NCBI RefSeq assembly: GCF_026340095.1
Contig: NZ_JAPEPO010000001.1
Location: 1,860,001-1,924,000 of the forward strand
Reading direction: 5' to 3'
Length of the DNA: 64,000 nucleotides
From: Streptomyces sp. NBC_01446
Lineage (GTDB): Bacteria; Actinomycetota; Actinomycetes; Streptomycetales; Streptomycetaceae
The notes under the pieces are model-generated. The model did no database searches. It was not told where the DNA came from and saw only the letters and a list, made by a program, of their open reading frames with translations. Both the position numbers and the translations under genes were made by a program. Positions within the stretch are counted from its first letter, which is position 1. Each line of letters opens with the position of its first letter. This document shows, one piece after another, positions 52,670 to 60,581 of the stretch.

Positions 52670-52752
52670 GTTGTGATTCGGTTCGATCTTCGGATGATCG
52701 ATCGCGTGTCCGAATTGCACGAATTGTTACTCACTAAATCGTGATCTTTCTC

Positions 52753-52780
52753 TAAAGGCGGGCGGGTTTGCTGCCGAAGA
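52753..52780 (+). promoter_or_regulatory. Sigma-WhiG-type promoter of whiI
   Basis: TAAA at 52753-52756, a 16-base spacer and GCCGAAGA at 52773-52780 match the known sigma-WhiG consensus (TAAA, 15-16 bases, GCCGATAA). The start of transcription would be near 52787, about 70 bases before the GTG of whiI. S. coelicolor whiI is known to depend on sigma-WhiG, so the site supports both promoter and gene identity. Confidence 0.85.
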
Positions 52781-52856
52781 GGTCTGTGACCTTGAAAGCA
52801 CGGTTCGCCCCGGCTTCATCCCCGAGCCGGTCCCGTCCCGCACCCCAGGAGGCCTG

Positions 52857-53519
52857 GTGTCCGTTCTCCTCGAGCAGCCCGCAAGCCTGGTCGCCTACCG
52901 CCCGAACAAGCCGACCGCCATGGTGGTCGTGGCCGACCCCCGCGTCCGTTCCACCGTCACCCGCCACCTGTGGGCGCTCGGTGTACGTGACGTCATCGAG
53001 GCCTCGTCCGTCGCGGAGGCTCGTCCCCGCATCGGCAACCCCCGCGACATCTGCGTCGCCGACGTCCACCTTCCCGACGGCTCCGGCCTGACCCTTCTGT
53101 CCGAAACCCGTGCCGCGGGCTGGCCCAACGGGCTCGCCCTCTCCGCAGCCGACGACATCGGTGCCGTACGCAACGCCCTCGCGGGCGGCGTCAAGGGCTA
53201 CGTCGTCACCGGCACCCGTACCAACGTCGGGCTGCCCTCCCGGCCCGGCGCCGCCCCCATCGGGTCAGCCGCGGCCCGTATGCACCGTCGCCCCCCGGGT
53301 GCTCCGAGCCACCCGGGCGGCTACCGCGAACTGTCAGGCCGTGAGGTCGAGGTGCTCCGGCTCGTCGCCGAGGGCCAGTCGAACAAGGCCATCGGAGTCT
53401 CGATGGGACTGTCCGCGCTGACCGTCAAGAGCCACCTCGCCCGCATCGCGCGCAAGCTCGGCACGGGAGACCGCGCCGGAATGGTGGCCGTGGCCCTGCG
53501 CACCGGAATCATCCACTGA
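52857..53519 (+). CDS. whiI: WhiI, atypical response regulator for sporulation
   Basis: WhiI controls late steps of sporulation septation and is an orphan regulator. The 220-residue protein has a receiver domain that is degenerate: only one acid remains at strand 1 (VVVADPRV, D27), the acceptor-like D69 is present in ADVHLPDG, and the strand-5 lysine is replaced (GYVVTG). The C-terminal LuxR-type helix-turn-helix (LSGREVEVLRLVAEGQSNKA, LTVKSHLARIARKLGTGDRA) is intact. It has a sigma-WhiG-type promoter and AGGAGG before the GTG at 52857. Loss of the phosphorylation pocket residues agrees with the known WhiI protein. Confidence 0.92.
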   Translation: MSVLLEQPASLVAYRPNKPTAMVVVADPRVRSTVTRHLWALGVRDVIEASSVAEARPRIGNPRDICVADVHLPDGSGLTLLSETRAAGWPNGLALSAADDIGAVRNALAGGVKGYVVTGTRTNVGLPSRPGAAPIGSAAARMHRRPPGAPSHPGGYRELSGREVEVLRLVAEGQSNKAIGVSMGLSALTVKSHLARIARKLGTGDRAGMVAVALRTGIIH

Positions 53520-53542
53520 CCCTGACTGGTTTACGTACCTTC

Positions 53543-53578
53543 AGCGCCCGTCGACGGAACGTTCCGTCGACGGGCGCT
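53543..53578 (+). terminator. Perfect 36-bp palindrome after whiI
   Basis: AGCGCCCGTCGACGGAAC (53543-53560) is followed directly by its exact complement (53561-53578). It lies 23 bases after the whiI stop and is the strongest terminator hairpin in this part of the window. Confidence 0.85.
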
Positions 53579-54000
53579 GTACGTACACAGATACATTGAT
53601 CTGTCACAGCATGGGCCTGAAGTGGGTAGATGTCATCCAACCCGCCGCTCAGGGCACATCGCCGAGGGCAACTCCGGCTGCTTCCAGAACCGCGTTCGCA
53701 CGACACACCCTGGCCGCCGTGGACGGACGGTGCCGTGAACCAGTCGATGACTTCCGCCGCCGATGCCTGCGGAGGCGCCGGCTTTACCCCCGAGGTGAGA
53801 CTTGCCGTCGTCGTCCACCTGACAGCGCCACCAGGACTCGGGTCACCTCGCACAGGAAGTCACCACCCCCACTCCGGCAGCGGATCAGCCGTCGCTGACC
53901 TTGGCCAAGGTCGACTCTGCGCCTGACGCCGAGACATCCCGGTCGGACGTCTCGACGCGGCCTGCCGCTGCCCTCGTCCACGGCCGCGCAGTCAGAGAAG
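53579..54000. other. Degenerate stretch without a supported gene
   Basis: No frame in this stretch has a clean start, ribosome site and Streptomyces-like codon use. Short plus-strand fragments such as VNQSMTSAADACGGAG (about 53734-53780) and SLTLAKVDSAPDAET (about 53892-53936) may be decayed remains of the N-terminus of the WXG100-like gene that follows, in other frames. Only decay is inferred. Confidence 0.45.
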
Positions 54001-54344
54001 GAGATCTCCGCCTCGCAGCAGGGTCGCCGCGCCGCCCACAACGTCCTGCCGGGACATGAACTTCACTCCCTGATCAGCCACTTCGAGCAGGAGACCGCGT
54101 ACCAGCGGGATGTGCACGGTATATCCATGGGCCAGACGTGGACAGGACTGAGTGCGGACGCCGCCAATCGGCGCTTCGACACCACGCTCAAGGAATTCCA
54201 GAACGCCCAGGTCGAGGCCAAGTCGATCGCCTCACTCCTCCGTGACGCGCACACGCAGTTCGTGGACCTTCACAAGAAGCTGGAGACAGCCCGGGACGAA
54301 GCCGTGGCGAAGGACATGAAGGTGTCCGATCAGGGCGTCGTCAC
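54001..54344 (+). pseudogene. 5' fragment of a WXG100-like gene, separated by a frameshift
   Basis: This open plus-strand stretch lacks a convincing start codon. It encodes a helical WXG100-like segment (GQTWTGLSADAANRRFDTTL with the WTG turn, then SLLRDAHTQFVDLHKKLETA). In related Streptomyces proteins this segment is joined to the sequence encoded just after it. The next part continues in another frame from 54345. Adding one base near 54342 would join them, so this is one gene with a frameshift, either real or a sequencing error. Confidence 0.6.
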
Positions 54345-55712
54345 GTGCCGAACTCCGACTTCTACAAGCACTTTCGTGCCGACATGCAGAAGGCGGGGGT
54401 CGAGGAGTTCAAGGTGGACGGCCTCAGTCCGATTCCGAACGAGAAGGTCCGCGGCTACCAGAGCCTGGTCACGCTGATGCAGCAGGGACACGGCTATTCC
54501 GGGCAGTTCCTCGAGGACACCGCCGACGACGTCCGCAAGGCCGAGGAGTCGCACTTCGCCAAGGGGAACATGGAATCCGTCTGGGCCCTGCGGGACGATT
54601 TCAGCGGCAAGGACCGGGGTTGGTTCGCCAACGACCCGCTCGACGGCGTCCTCGGCATCATGTCCGAGGACCCGAAGACCAGCACCGAATACCTGGACCC
54701 GGCGCACAACGACAACCTCAAGTACCTGCTGCACGGGCGTGATTGGGCCACGGTCGTCGACCACTACGCGACGCCGCCCGGCGGCACCACGACGGGCCTG
54801 CCCGTCATGGCGGAGGACGGCGACGTGCGCAAGGGCTTCGGCGCTGCTCTGGAGGCCGCCACGACCGGGGAAGCGCCGGGCGCGTACCACGCGGTCGGAC
54901 AGCACAGCGAGCCGCAGGCCCGCATCCTGCAGGACACCATCAACACCCTGTACTCGGACAAGGCGGCGGACCACCTGCCGAAGAACCTGTCCACACCGCT
55001 GGCGCACGTCCTGACGTCGTACACACCCGACACGCACGAGATCTACGCCGCCTCGGACTCGAAGTACGACATCGACTGGGACAGCACGGGCGAGGTCTGG
55101 AGTGACAAGGACGGGGCGCACATGGCTGTGGGGCACCAGCGCCTCGCCGCCGTGATGAGGGGCATCGCCGAGGACGGGGGAGCCTTCGGCCACCTCTACG
55201 GGGCTGAGCAGCAGTATTCGCACCATGTCCTGGCGGATATCCCCCAGGACGCCGGCGACAAGACGATCCAGAACCGCGTCGTCGAGTCCTCGCGCGCCAT
55301 GGGCGCCTATGACGGCATCCGGTCGGACGTCATCTTCGACGAACGGTTCAACAAGACGCAGTGGGCCGCCGACTTCAACCACGGGATCGGCACGGGTTTC
55401 AGCACAGCACTGATGTTCAATCCCGTAGCTGATCTCGCCCCGGTGGGAGACCTCACCTCGAAGGCGATCGACGTGTGGGCCTACGAGTCCAACAAGGAAC
55501 ACACCGCCGAGGCGAACGTCGAGGCCACCGAGAAGAACGCCAAGACCTACGACGCCGGGCTTCACGACGTGGATCACATGGTCAGGGCATGGGCCGACAG
55601 CCGCGGTCACGGCATCGACAGCGACTGGACGAAGTCCTTCGTCCACGCGGGGCAGGACCAGTACGACTTGGGCCGCAACCGTACGCTCGACACCCTTCGA
55701 GCCGACCGTTGA
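54345..55712 (+). CDS. C-terminal part of a WXG100-associated Streptomyces protein
   Basis: The 455-residue frame starts at an internal GTG and lacks its N-terminal WXG100-like part, which lies in the preceding frame. It contains the segments QSLVTLMQQGHGYSGQFLED, FANDPLDGVLGIMSEDPKTS, LKYLLHGRDWATVVDHYATP and THEIYAASDSKYDIDW, which recur in a Streptomyces family of large secreted or surface proteins (unnamed family, from memory). Partners are often lipoproteins, and a membrane-anchored gene follows here by 12 bases. Toxin-like roles have been suggested for WXG100-type proteins, but none is shown here. GC (63% in 54541-54600) is lower than in the flanks. Confidence 0.65.
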   Translation: MPNSDFYKHFRADMQKAGVEEFKVDGLSPIPNEKVRGYQSLVTLMQQGHGYSGQFLEDTADDVRKAEESHFAKGNMESVWALRDDFSGKDRGWFANDPLDGVLGIMSEDPKTSTEYLDPAHNDNLKYLLHGRDWATVVDHYATPPGGTTTGLPVMAEDGDVRKGFGAALEAATTGEAPGAYHAVGQHSEPQARILQDTINTLYSDKAADHLPKNLSTPLAHVLTSYTPDTHEIYAASDSKYDIDWDSTGEVWSDKDGAHMAVGHQRLAAVMRGIAEDGGAFGHLYGAEQQYSHHVLADIPQDAGDKTIQNRVVESSRAMGAYDGIRSDVIFDERFNKTQWAADFNHGIGTGFSTALMFNPVADLAPVGDLTSKAIDVWAYESNKEHTAEANVEATEKNAKTYDAGLHDVDHMVRAWADSRGHGIDSDWTKSFVHAGQDQYDLGRNRTLDTLRADR

Positions 55713-55724
55713 CGCTCGGAGAAA

Positions 55725-56852
55725 ATGGCACCCGACAGAATGAGCACGATGCAAACCAAGTCCAGGCTAGGACGCATACCCACAAGGTGGTGCGCGCCGG
55801 CACTCGTTCTCACTCTCGGGATCGTGGCCTTCGTGCTGTACAGCACCGGCACGTTCGACCAGTGGAAGGACGACCGATCGCTCGACCACGCCTGTGATAG
55901 CACCCTCGCTCAGGGCGGACTTCGCGCAGCTCTGCACTCGTCGCACCTGAGCGCCGGCTCCGAGGGTGACAGTGAATACCTGGCTTCCTGCAGTGTCCGC
56001 AACGCAGAGACCGGACCACAGCGCAGTTCGCTGGAGGTGAAGCTGCGCTGGAGCAGTGCGGCGCCCCCCTCAGCCGACCTCTCCTGGTACAACGAGGACT
56101 ACAACGGCGTGAGGGGGCAGGCGGTGCCCCTCGGCCACGGCTGGTCCGGCATCGCCAGGTACCAGGGCGGCTGGCAGGTCATGGTCGCGCTCGACTGCCA
56201 GAACCAGAAGAACAAGGCTCTTGTCGCATACGGTGACCTGCACGGGGAGCCGAACAGCGCCACATTGGCCGGGCTTGGCCGGGTGACCACCGAGACGGCC
56301 CAGAAGGCAGCTGAGAAGCACGGGTGCCAGGTGAAGGCCGGCGAGCGGCTCACCAGCGTGCCCCCCTCCCGGCTCGGCACGCCTGATACGGCGAAACCCT
56401 TGAAGCAGGCGCGCGGTTCCTGCGTCCCATTGCGGGGGCTTGCCCCGACGGCCGCGGGGAACGGTGTACCCGAGGTCATGGAGTACCCCGCGGATGCGCA
56501 GACGCCGCAAGTGAACTGCTACCTGGCGACACCGGAGAAAAAGCCCGGATACGGCCTGTACGCCTACTACGGCCGCGCCGCCAAGGACTTCCTCACGAGT
56601 GAGGGCGACAACCTCAAGGCGGGCCGCGGCCCCACCTACGGCGACAAAGAATATGCCTGGGCCACCGCCAGGTGCCCCAGATCCGCACAGCCCGCAGTGT
56701 TCGTGCTGTACCACCTGTACGACAGGGACACCGACACATACCCGGTCGCTCACTACTCCGCCCAGTTCGCCGCATCGGCACTCAAGGCCTTCGCCGACCA
56801 TGAGGCGAAACTGCGTGGCTGCTCCGACGTTCAGATAGCCTCCCGGCCTTAG
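55725..56852 (+). CDS. Membrane-anchored extracytoplasmic protein, partner of the WXG100-like gene
   Basis: The 375-residue protein has one N-terminal membrane helix (PALVLTLGIVAFVLYST, about residues 25-41) and a large exported domain with several cysteines (HACDSTLAQGGLR, LASCSVRNAE, GSCVPLRGLAP, RGCSDVQIAS), suggesting disulfides. Two similar halves may be present, each with a segment like RSSLEVKLRW. I recognise no named family, but such genes usually follow WXG100-like genes in Streptomyces. GGAG precedes the ATG at 55725. A terminator follows the stop codon. Confidence 0.75.
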   Translation: MAPDRMSTMQTKSRLGRIPTRWCAPALVLTLGIVAFVLYSTGTFDQWKDDRSLDHACDSTLAQGGLRAALHSSHLSAGSEGDSEYLASCSVRNAETGPQRSSLEVKLRWSSAAPPSADLSWYNEDYNGVRGQAVPLGHGWSGIARYQGGWQVMVALDCQNQKNKALVAYGDLHGEPNSATLAGLGRVTTETAQKAAEKHGCQVKAGERLTSVPPSRLGTPDTAKPLKQARGSCVPLRGLAPTAAGNGVPEVMEYPADAQTPQVNCYLATPEKKPGYGLYAYYGRAAKDFLTSEGDNLKAGRGPTYGDKEYAWATARCPRSAQPAVFVLYHLYDRDTDTYPVAHYSAQFAASALKAFADHEAKLRGCSDVQIASRP

Positions 56853-56882
56853 AGCTCACCGCATGCATCTCGATCGTCCATG

Positions 56883-56910
56883 AGGGTCCGTCAGCTTGCT
56901 GACGGACCCT
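56883..56910 (+). terminator. Terminator after the membrane-anchored gene
   Basis: GGGTCCGTCAGC and GCTGACGGACCC form a perfect 12-bp stem (56884-56909) followed by TTTGTGG, 31 bases after the stop codon; a classic intrinsic terminator. Confidence 0.85.
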
Positions 56911-57126
56911 TTGTGGTGTGCCTCACGGTGCAAGCCTCGACAAGAGGGCCTTCCCATGGCTGTAGATCAAGCATGGATTATTGGGACTAAAGTCCATATT
57001 CCGGGCACTCTGGTGCGAGAACCCCCCAGACGCACCGAGACGGGTCGAGACGCGTTTTCGCAGGTCAGTTGACCAATGGCCAGAACACGCAGGTCAGGCA
57101 TACGTACGGGCAGATACCCTTGACAG

Positions 57127-58410
57127 GTGACCGACGCCCAAGAGACCGCAGCAGACACTTCACTGCGAACCACCGGGGGCGCACCCCCGGACGACGGCGG
57201 CTTTGTTGCGGAGGTGCCGATCCCCCTGCTCGAGCCGCGCGAGGGCATCCCGCCGGTGATCGCCGACGAGGCCTCCCTGGCCGAGGTGGTCGCGGCCTTC
57301 GCCGCGGGCACCGGGCCCGTGGCCGTGGACGCCGAGCGCGCCTCCGGCTACCGCTACGGACAGCGCGCCTACCTGGTGCAGCTGCGCCGCGAGGGCGCGG
57401 GCTCCGCGCTCGTCGACCCCGTCGCGTGCCCCGACCTGTCCGCCCTCGGCGACGCGATCGCCGACGCCGAGTGGGTACTGCACGCCGCGACGCAGGACCT
57501 GCCGTGTCTGCGCGAAATAGGTATGGTCCCCAGCCGCCTCTTCGACACCGAGCTCGCCGGGCGCCTGGCCGGTTTCCCGCGCGTGGGGCTCGGCGCGATG
57601 GTGGAGAACGTCCTCGGCTACGTCCTGGAGAAGGGCCACTCCGCCGTCGACTGGTCGACGCGGCCCCTGCCCGACCCGTGGCTGCGCTACGCCGCGCTGG
57701 ACGTGGAGCTCCTCGTGGACCTGCGGGACGCGCTGGAGAAGGAGCTCGACCGGCAGGGCAAGCTGGACTGGGCGCACCAGGAGTTCGACGCCATCGCCTC
57801 GGCCCCGCCCGCGCCGCCCCGCAAGGACCCGTGGCGGCGCACGTCCGGGATGCACAAGGTGCGGCGCCGCCGTCAGATGGCCGTCGTACGGGAGCTGTGG
57901 ACCGCGCGGGACCGGATCGCGCAGCGGCGTGACGTGTCGCCGGGCAAGGTGCTCGGGGACGGCGCGATCGTCGAGGCGGCGCTCTCGCTTCCCGTGAATG
58001 TGCACGCACTGTCCGCGCTGCCCGGTTTCGGGCACCGTACGGGCCGGCGTCAGCTGGAACAGTGGCAGGCGGCCGTGGACCGGGCGAAGGAGCTGCCCGA
58101 CGCGGAGCTGCCGCAGCCCGGGGCCCCGCTCGCCGGGCCTCCTCCCCCGCGGGCCTGGGCCGACAAGGACCCGGTCGCCGCGGCGCGCCTCTCCGCCGCG
58201 CGGGCAGCGGTGTCGTCGCTGGCCGAGACGCTGAACATGCCGCAGGAGAACCTGATCACGCCGGACACGGTCCGCCGGGTGTGCTGGGAGCCCCCGGGCG
58301 ACCGCTCCGAGGCGGCGGTGGCCGAGGCGCTGCGCGGGTACGGGGCGCGGCCCTGGCAGATCGAGCAGGTCACGCCGCTGCTCACCGAGGCACTGAAGCA
58401 GAACGTCTGA
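57127..58410 (+). CDS. rnd: Ribonuclease D
   Basis: RNase D is a 3'-5' exoribonuclease of the DEDD family that helps tRNA and RNA end maturation. The 427-residue protein has the exonuclease motifs VAVDAERASGYRYGQRAYLV near residue 77, HAATQDLPCLREIGM, and YAALDVELLVDLRDAL with the tyrosine and aspartate of motif III. The HRDC domain follows (ALSLPVNVHALSALPGFGHR). Cytoplasmic. It starts with GTG at 57127 and is followed by a perfect palindromic terminator. Confidence 0.92.
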   Translation: MTDAQETAADTSLRTTGGAPPDDGGFVAEVPIPLLEPREGIPPVIADEASLAEVVAAFAAGTGPVAVDAERASGYRYGQRAYLVQLRREGAGSALVDPVACPDLSALGDAIADAEWVLHAATQDLPCLREIGMVPSRLFDTELAGRLAGFPRVGLGAMVENVLGYVLEKGHSAVDWSTRPLPDPWLRYAALDVELLVDLRDALEKELDRQGKLDWAHQEFDAIASAPPAPPRKDPWRRTSGMHKVRRRRQMAVVRELWTARDRIAQRRDVSPGKVLGDGAIVEAALSLPVNVHALSALPGFGHRTGRRQLEQWQAAVDRAKELPDAELPQPGAPLAGPPPPRAWADKDPVAAARLSAARAAVSSLAETLNMPQENLITPDTVRRVCWEPPGDRSEAAVAEALRGYGARPWQIEQVTPLLTEALKQNV

Positions 58411-58411
58411 C

Positions 58412-58439
58412 ACGCGGGGCGCCGCGCGGCGCCCCGCGT
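58412..58439 (+). terminator. 28-bp perfect palindrome after rnd
   Basis: ACGCGGGGCGCCGC (58412-58425) is followed directly by its complement GCGGCGCCCCGCGT (58426-58439), two bases after the stop codon region of rnd. Confidence 0.85.
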
Positions 58440-58509
58440 TCGTCGCGGTTTCGTACCGGTGGCCCCTCCTCGCTCGTCGCGGCGGGGAGGGCCTGCCTAC
58501 GGTCACTCC

Positions 58510-59220
58510 ATGATCACCAGGGGGTACGAGGCATGGGTGCGGGACTTCGAGGACGAGCGGGAGCGCCGGGCCGCGGCGCCGGAACCCGCCTGGGAGCGGG
58601 GCGCGCGGGTGCATCCCGCGATCTGGCGGAGCGTGCGGCGCTTCCAGGTCGGCGAGAGCGGTGACGGGGCGAACCTGATCGCCAAGGCCGACCGGGCGGG
58701 CGACGCCCCGTACGCGCGTGCCGTGCGGCTCTTCGTGGCCGAGGAGCAGAACCACGCCCGGCTGCTCGGGCTGCTGCTCGGCGCCGGCGGGGTGCCGCCG
58801 CTCACTTCCCACTGGAGCGACACCGTCTTCGTCCGGCTGCGCCGGCTTCTCGGGCTGCGGCTCGAACTCCTGGTCCTGATGGTCGCCGAGGTCGTGGCGC
58901 TGCGTTACTACCGCGCGCTGCGCGACGGCACCGACGATGCGCTCACGACGCGGGTGGCCGGGGCGATCCTCGCCGACGAGGAGCGGCATGTGCCGTTCCA
59001 CTGCGAGCGGCTGCGCGAGGCCTTCGCGCGGATGCCACGCCCGGTGGGGCGCCTGGTGCTCGTGGGGTGGCGGGCGCTGCTCCTCTCCGCGGCGCTCGTC
59101 GTCGCCGGCGACCACGGCTCGGCGCTGCGCGGATTCGGGCTGGGACGGGTGCGGTTCGTGCGTGACGTGGTGGCTTCGGCGGGGCCCGTGGTGCGCTCGA
59201 TCCTCGATCGCGCGGTGTGA
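58510..59220 (+). CDS. Ferritin-like domain protein
   Basis: The 236-residue protein has a four-helix ferritin-like arrangement with paired acid/histidine motifs, VAEEQNHARLLGLLLG and AGAILADEERHVPFHCERLR, separated by EVVALRYYRALRDGTDD, which together look like a di-iron site. A late hydrophobic helix (VGWRALLLSAALVVAGD) may be membrane associated. The function is unknown; fatty-acid-modifying or hydroxylating enzymes share this arrangement. The ATG at 58510 is preferred. Confidence 0.78.
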   Translation: MITRGYEAWVRDFEDERERRAAAPEPAWERGARVHPAIWRSVRRFQVGESGDGANLIAKADRAGDAPYARAVRLFVAEEQNHARLLGLLLGAGGVPPLTSHWSDTVFVRLRRLLGLRLELLVLMVAEVVALRYYRALRDGTDDALTTRVAGAILADEERHVPFHCERLREAFARMPRPVGRLVLVGWRALLLSAALVVAGDHGSALRGFGLGRVRFVRDVVASAGPVVRSILDRAV

Positions 59221-59354
59221 CCTTCGCCGCTCCGGCCGGGGGGACTACACGTCTTGGTTACCCGCAAGTAGCATGACGGTATTCGCAGCGCGCTTCCCGC
59301 ATGCCGGGTGCGTGCCGCGCGGCAGTGCCATCCCGCATCTGGAGGAGAGCCATC

Positions 59355-60581
59355 GTGCCTCGTACCGTCAGGGACGTCGTCTTCGTCGACGGCGTCCGCA
59401 CCCCGTTCGGCAAGGCGGGCCCGAAGGGCATCTACCACGAGACCCGCGCCGACGATCTCGTCGTGAAGGCCATCAGGGAGCTGCTGCGCCGCAACCCGGC
59501 CCTCGACCCGGCGAAGATCGACGAGGTCGCCATCGCCGCGACCACGCAGATCGGCGACCAGGGCCTGACCCTCGGCCGCACCGCCGGCATCCTCGCGGGC
59601 CTCCCGCAGTCCGTGCCCGGCTACTCCATCGACCGCATGTGCGCCGGCGCGCTGACCGCCGTCACCGCCACCGCGGGCTCCATCGCCTTCGGCGCGTACG
59701 ACGCCGTCATCGCCGGCGGTGTCGAGCACATGGGCCGCCACCCGATGGGCGAGGGCGTCGACCCGAACCCGCGCTTCGTGTCGGAGAAGCTCGTCGACGA
59801 GTCCGCCCTGTTCATGGGCATGACCGCCGAGAACCTGCACGACCGCTACCCGCAGATCACCAAGCAGCGCGCCGACGAGTACGCCGTGCGCTCGCAGGAG
59901 AAGGCGGCGAAGGCGTACGCGAACGGGAAGATCCAGCAGGACCTGGTCCCGATCTCCGTGCGCAACACCAACCCGGACGTCGGCGAGACCGGCTGGGGCC
60001 TGGTCACCGCCGACGAGCCGATGCGCCCGGGCACCACGCTGGAGAACCTGTCCGGCCTCAAGACGCCGTTCCGCGTGCACGGCCGTGTCACCGCGGGCAA
60101 CGCCGCCGGTCTGAACGACGGTGCGACCGCGTCGATCATCGCGTCCGAGGACTTCGCCCGCGAGAACAACCTCCCGGTGAAGATGCGCCTCGTCTCCTAC
60201 GCCTTCGTGGGCGTCGAGCCGGAGGTCATGGGCTACGGCCCGATCCCGGCCACGGAGAAGGCCCTCGCCAAGGCCGGTCTGTCGATCGAGGACATCAACC
60301 TCTTCGAGATCAACGAGGCCTTCGCCGTCCAGGTCCTCGCCTTCCTGGACCACTACGGCATCGCCGACGACGACGCGCGCGTGAACCAGTACGGCGGCGC
60401 CATCGCGTTCGGTCACCCGCTGGCCTCCTCCGGCGTGCGCCTGATGACGCAGCTTGCCCGCCAGTTCGAGGAGCAGCCCGAGGTCCGCTACGGCCTGACG
60501 ACGATGTGCGTCGGCTTCGGCATGGGCGCCACGGTCATCTGGGAGAACCCGCACCACAAGGACGCCGGAGGCGACAAGTGA
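59355..60581 (+). CDS. fadA: Acetyl-CoA C-acyltransferase (thiolase) FadA
   Basis: FadA performs the last beta-oxidation step, cleaving 3-ketoacyl-CoA with CoA. The 408-residue protein has the acylation cysteine in IDRMCAGALTAV near residue 93, the GGAIAFGHPLASSG motif and CVGFGMGATV with the second catalytic cysteine. The GTG at 59355 has GGAGGAGAG upstream and is preferred to an earlier GTG at 59301. Its stop overlaps the fadB start by four bases, so the pair forms a translationally coupled fadAB operon. Confidence 0.92.
   Translation: MPRTVRDVVFVDGVRTPFGKAGPKGIYHETRADDLVVKAIRELLRRNPALDPAKIDEVAIAATTQIGDQGLTLGRTAGILAGLPQSVPGYSIDRMCAGALTAVTATAGSIAFGAYDAVIAGGVEHMGRHPMGEGVDPNPRFVSEKLVDESALFMGMTAENLHDRYPQITKQRADEYAVRSQEKAAKAYANGKIQQDLVPISVRNTNPDVGETGWGLVTADEPMRPGTTLENLSGLKTPFRVHGRVTAGNAAGLNDGATASIIASEDFARENNLPVKMRLVSYAFVGVEPEVMGYGPIPATEKALAKAGLSIEDINLFEINEAFAVQVLAFLDHYGIADDDARVNQYGGAIAFGHPLASSGVRLMTQLARQFEEQPEVRYGLTTMCVGFGMGATVIWENPHHKDAGGDK

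Larger units (their letters stand above)
52500..52856 (+). promoter_or_regulatory. whiI upstream region
   Basis: This 357-base region holds a terminator-like hairpin (52641-52669), an AT-rich stretch (52670-52755) and the sigma-WhiG-type promoter described below. The first 100 bases show repeated AAGTCCTGA units but no recognised element. Confidence 0.6.
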
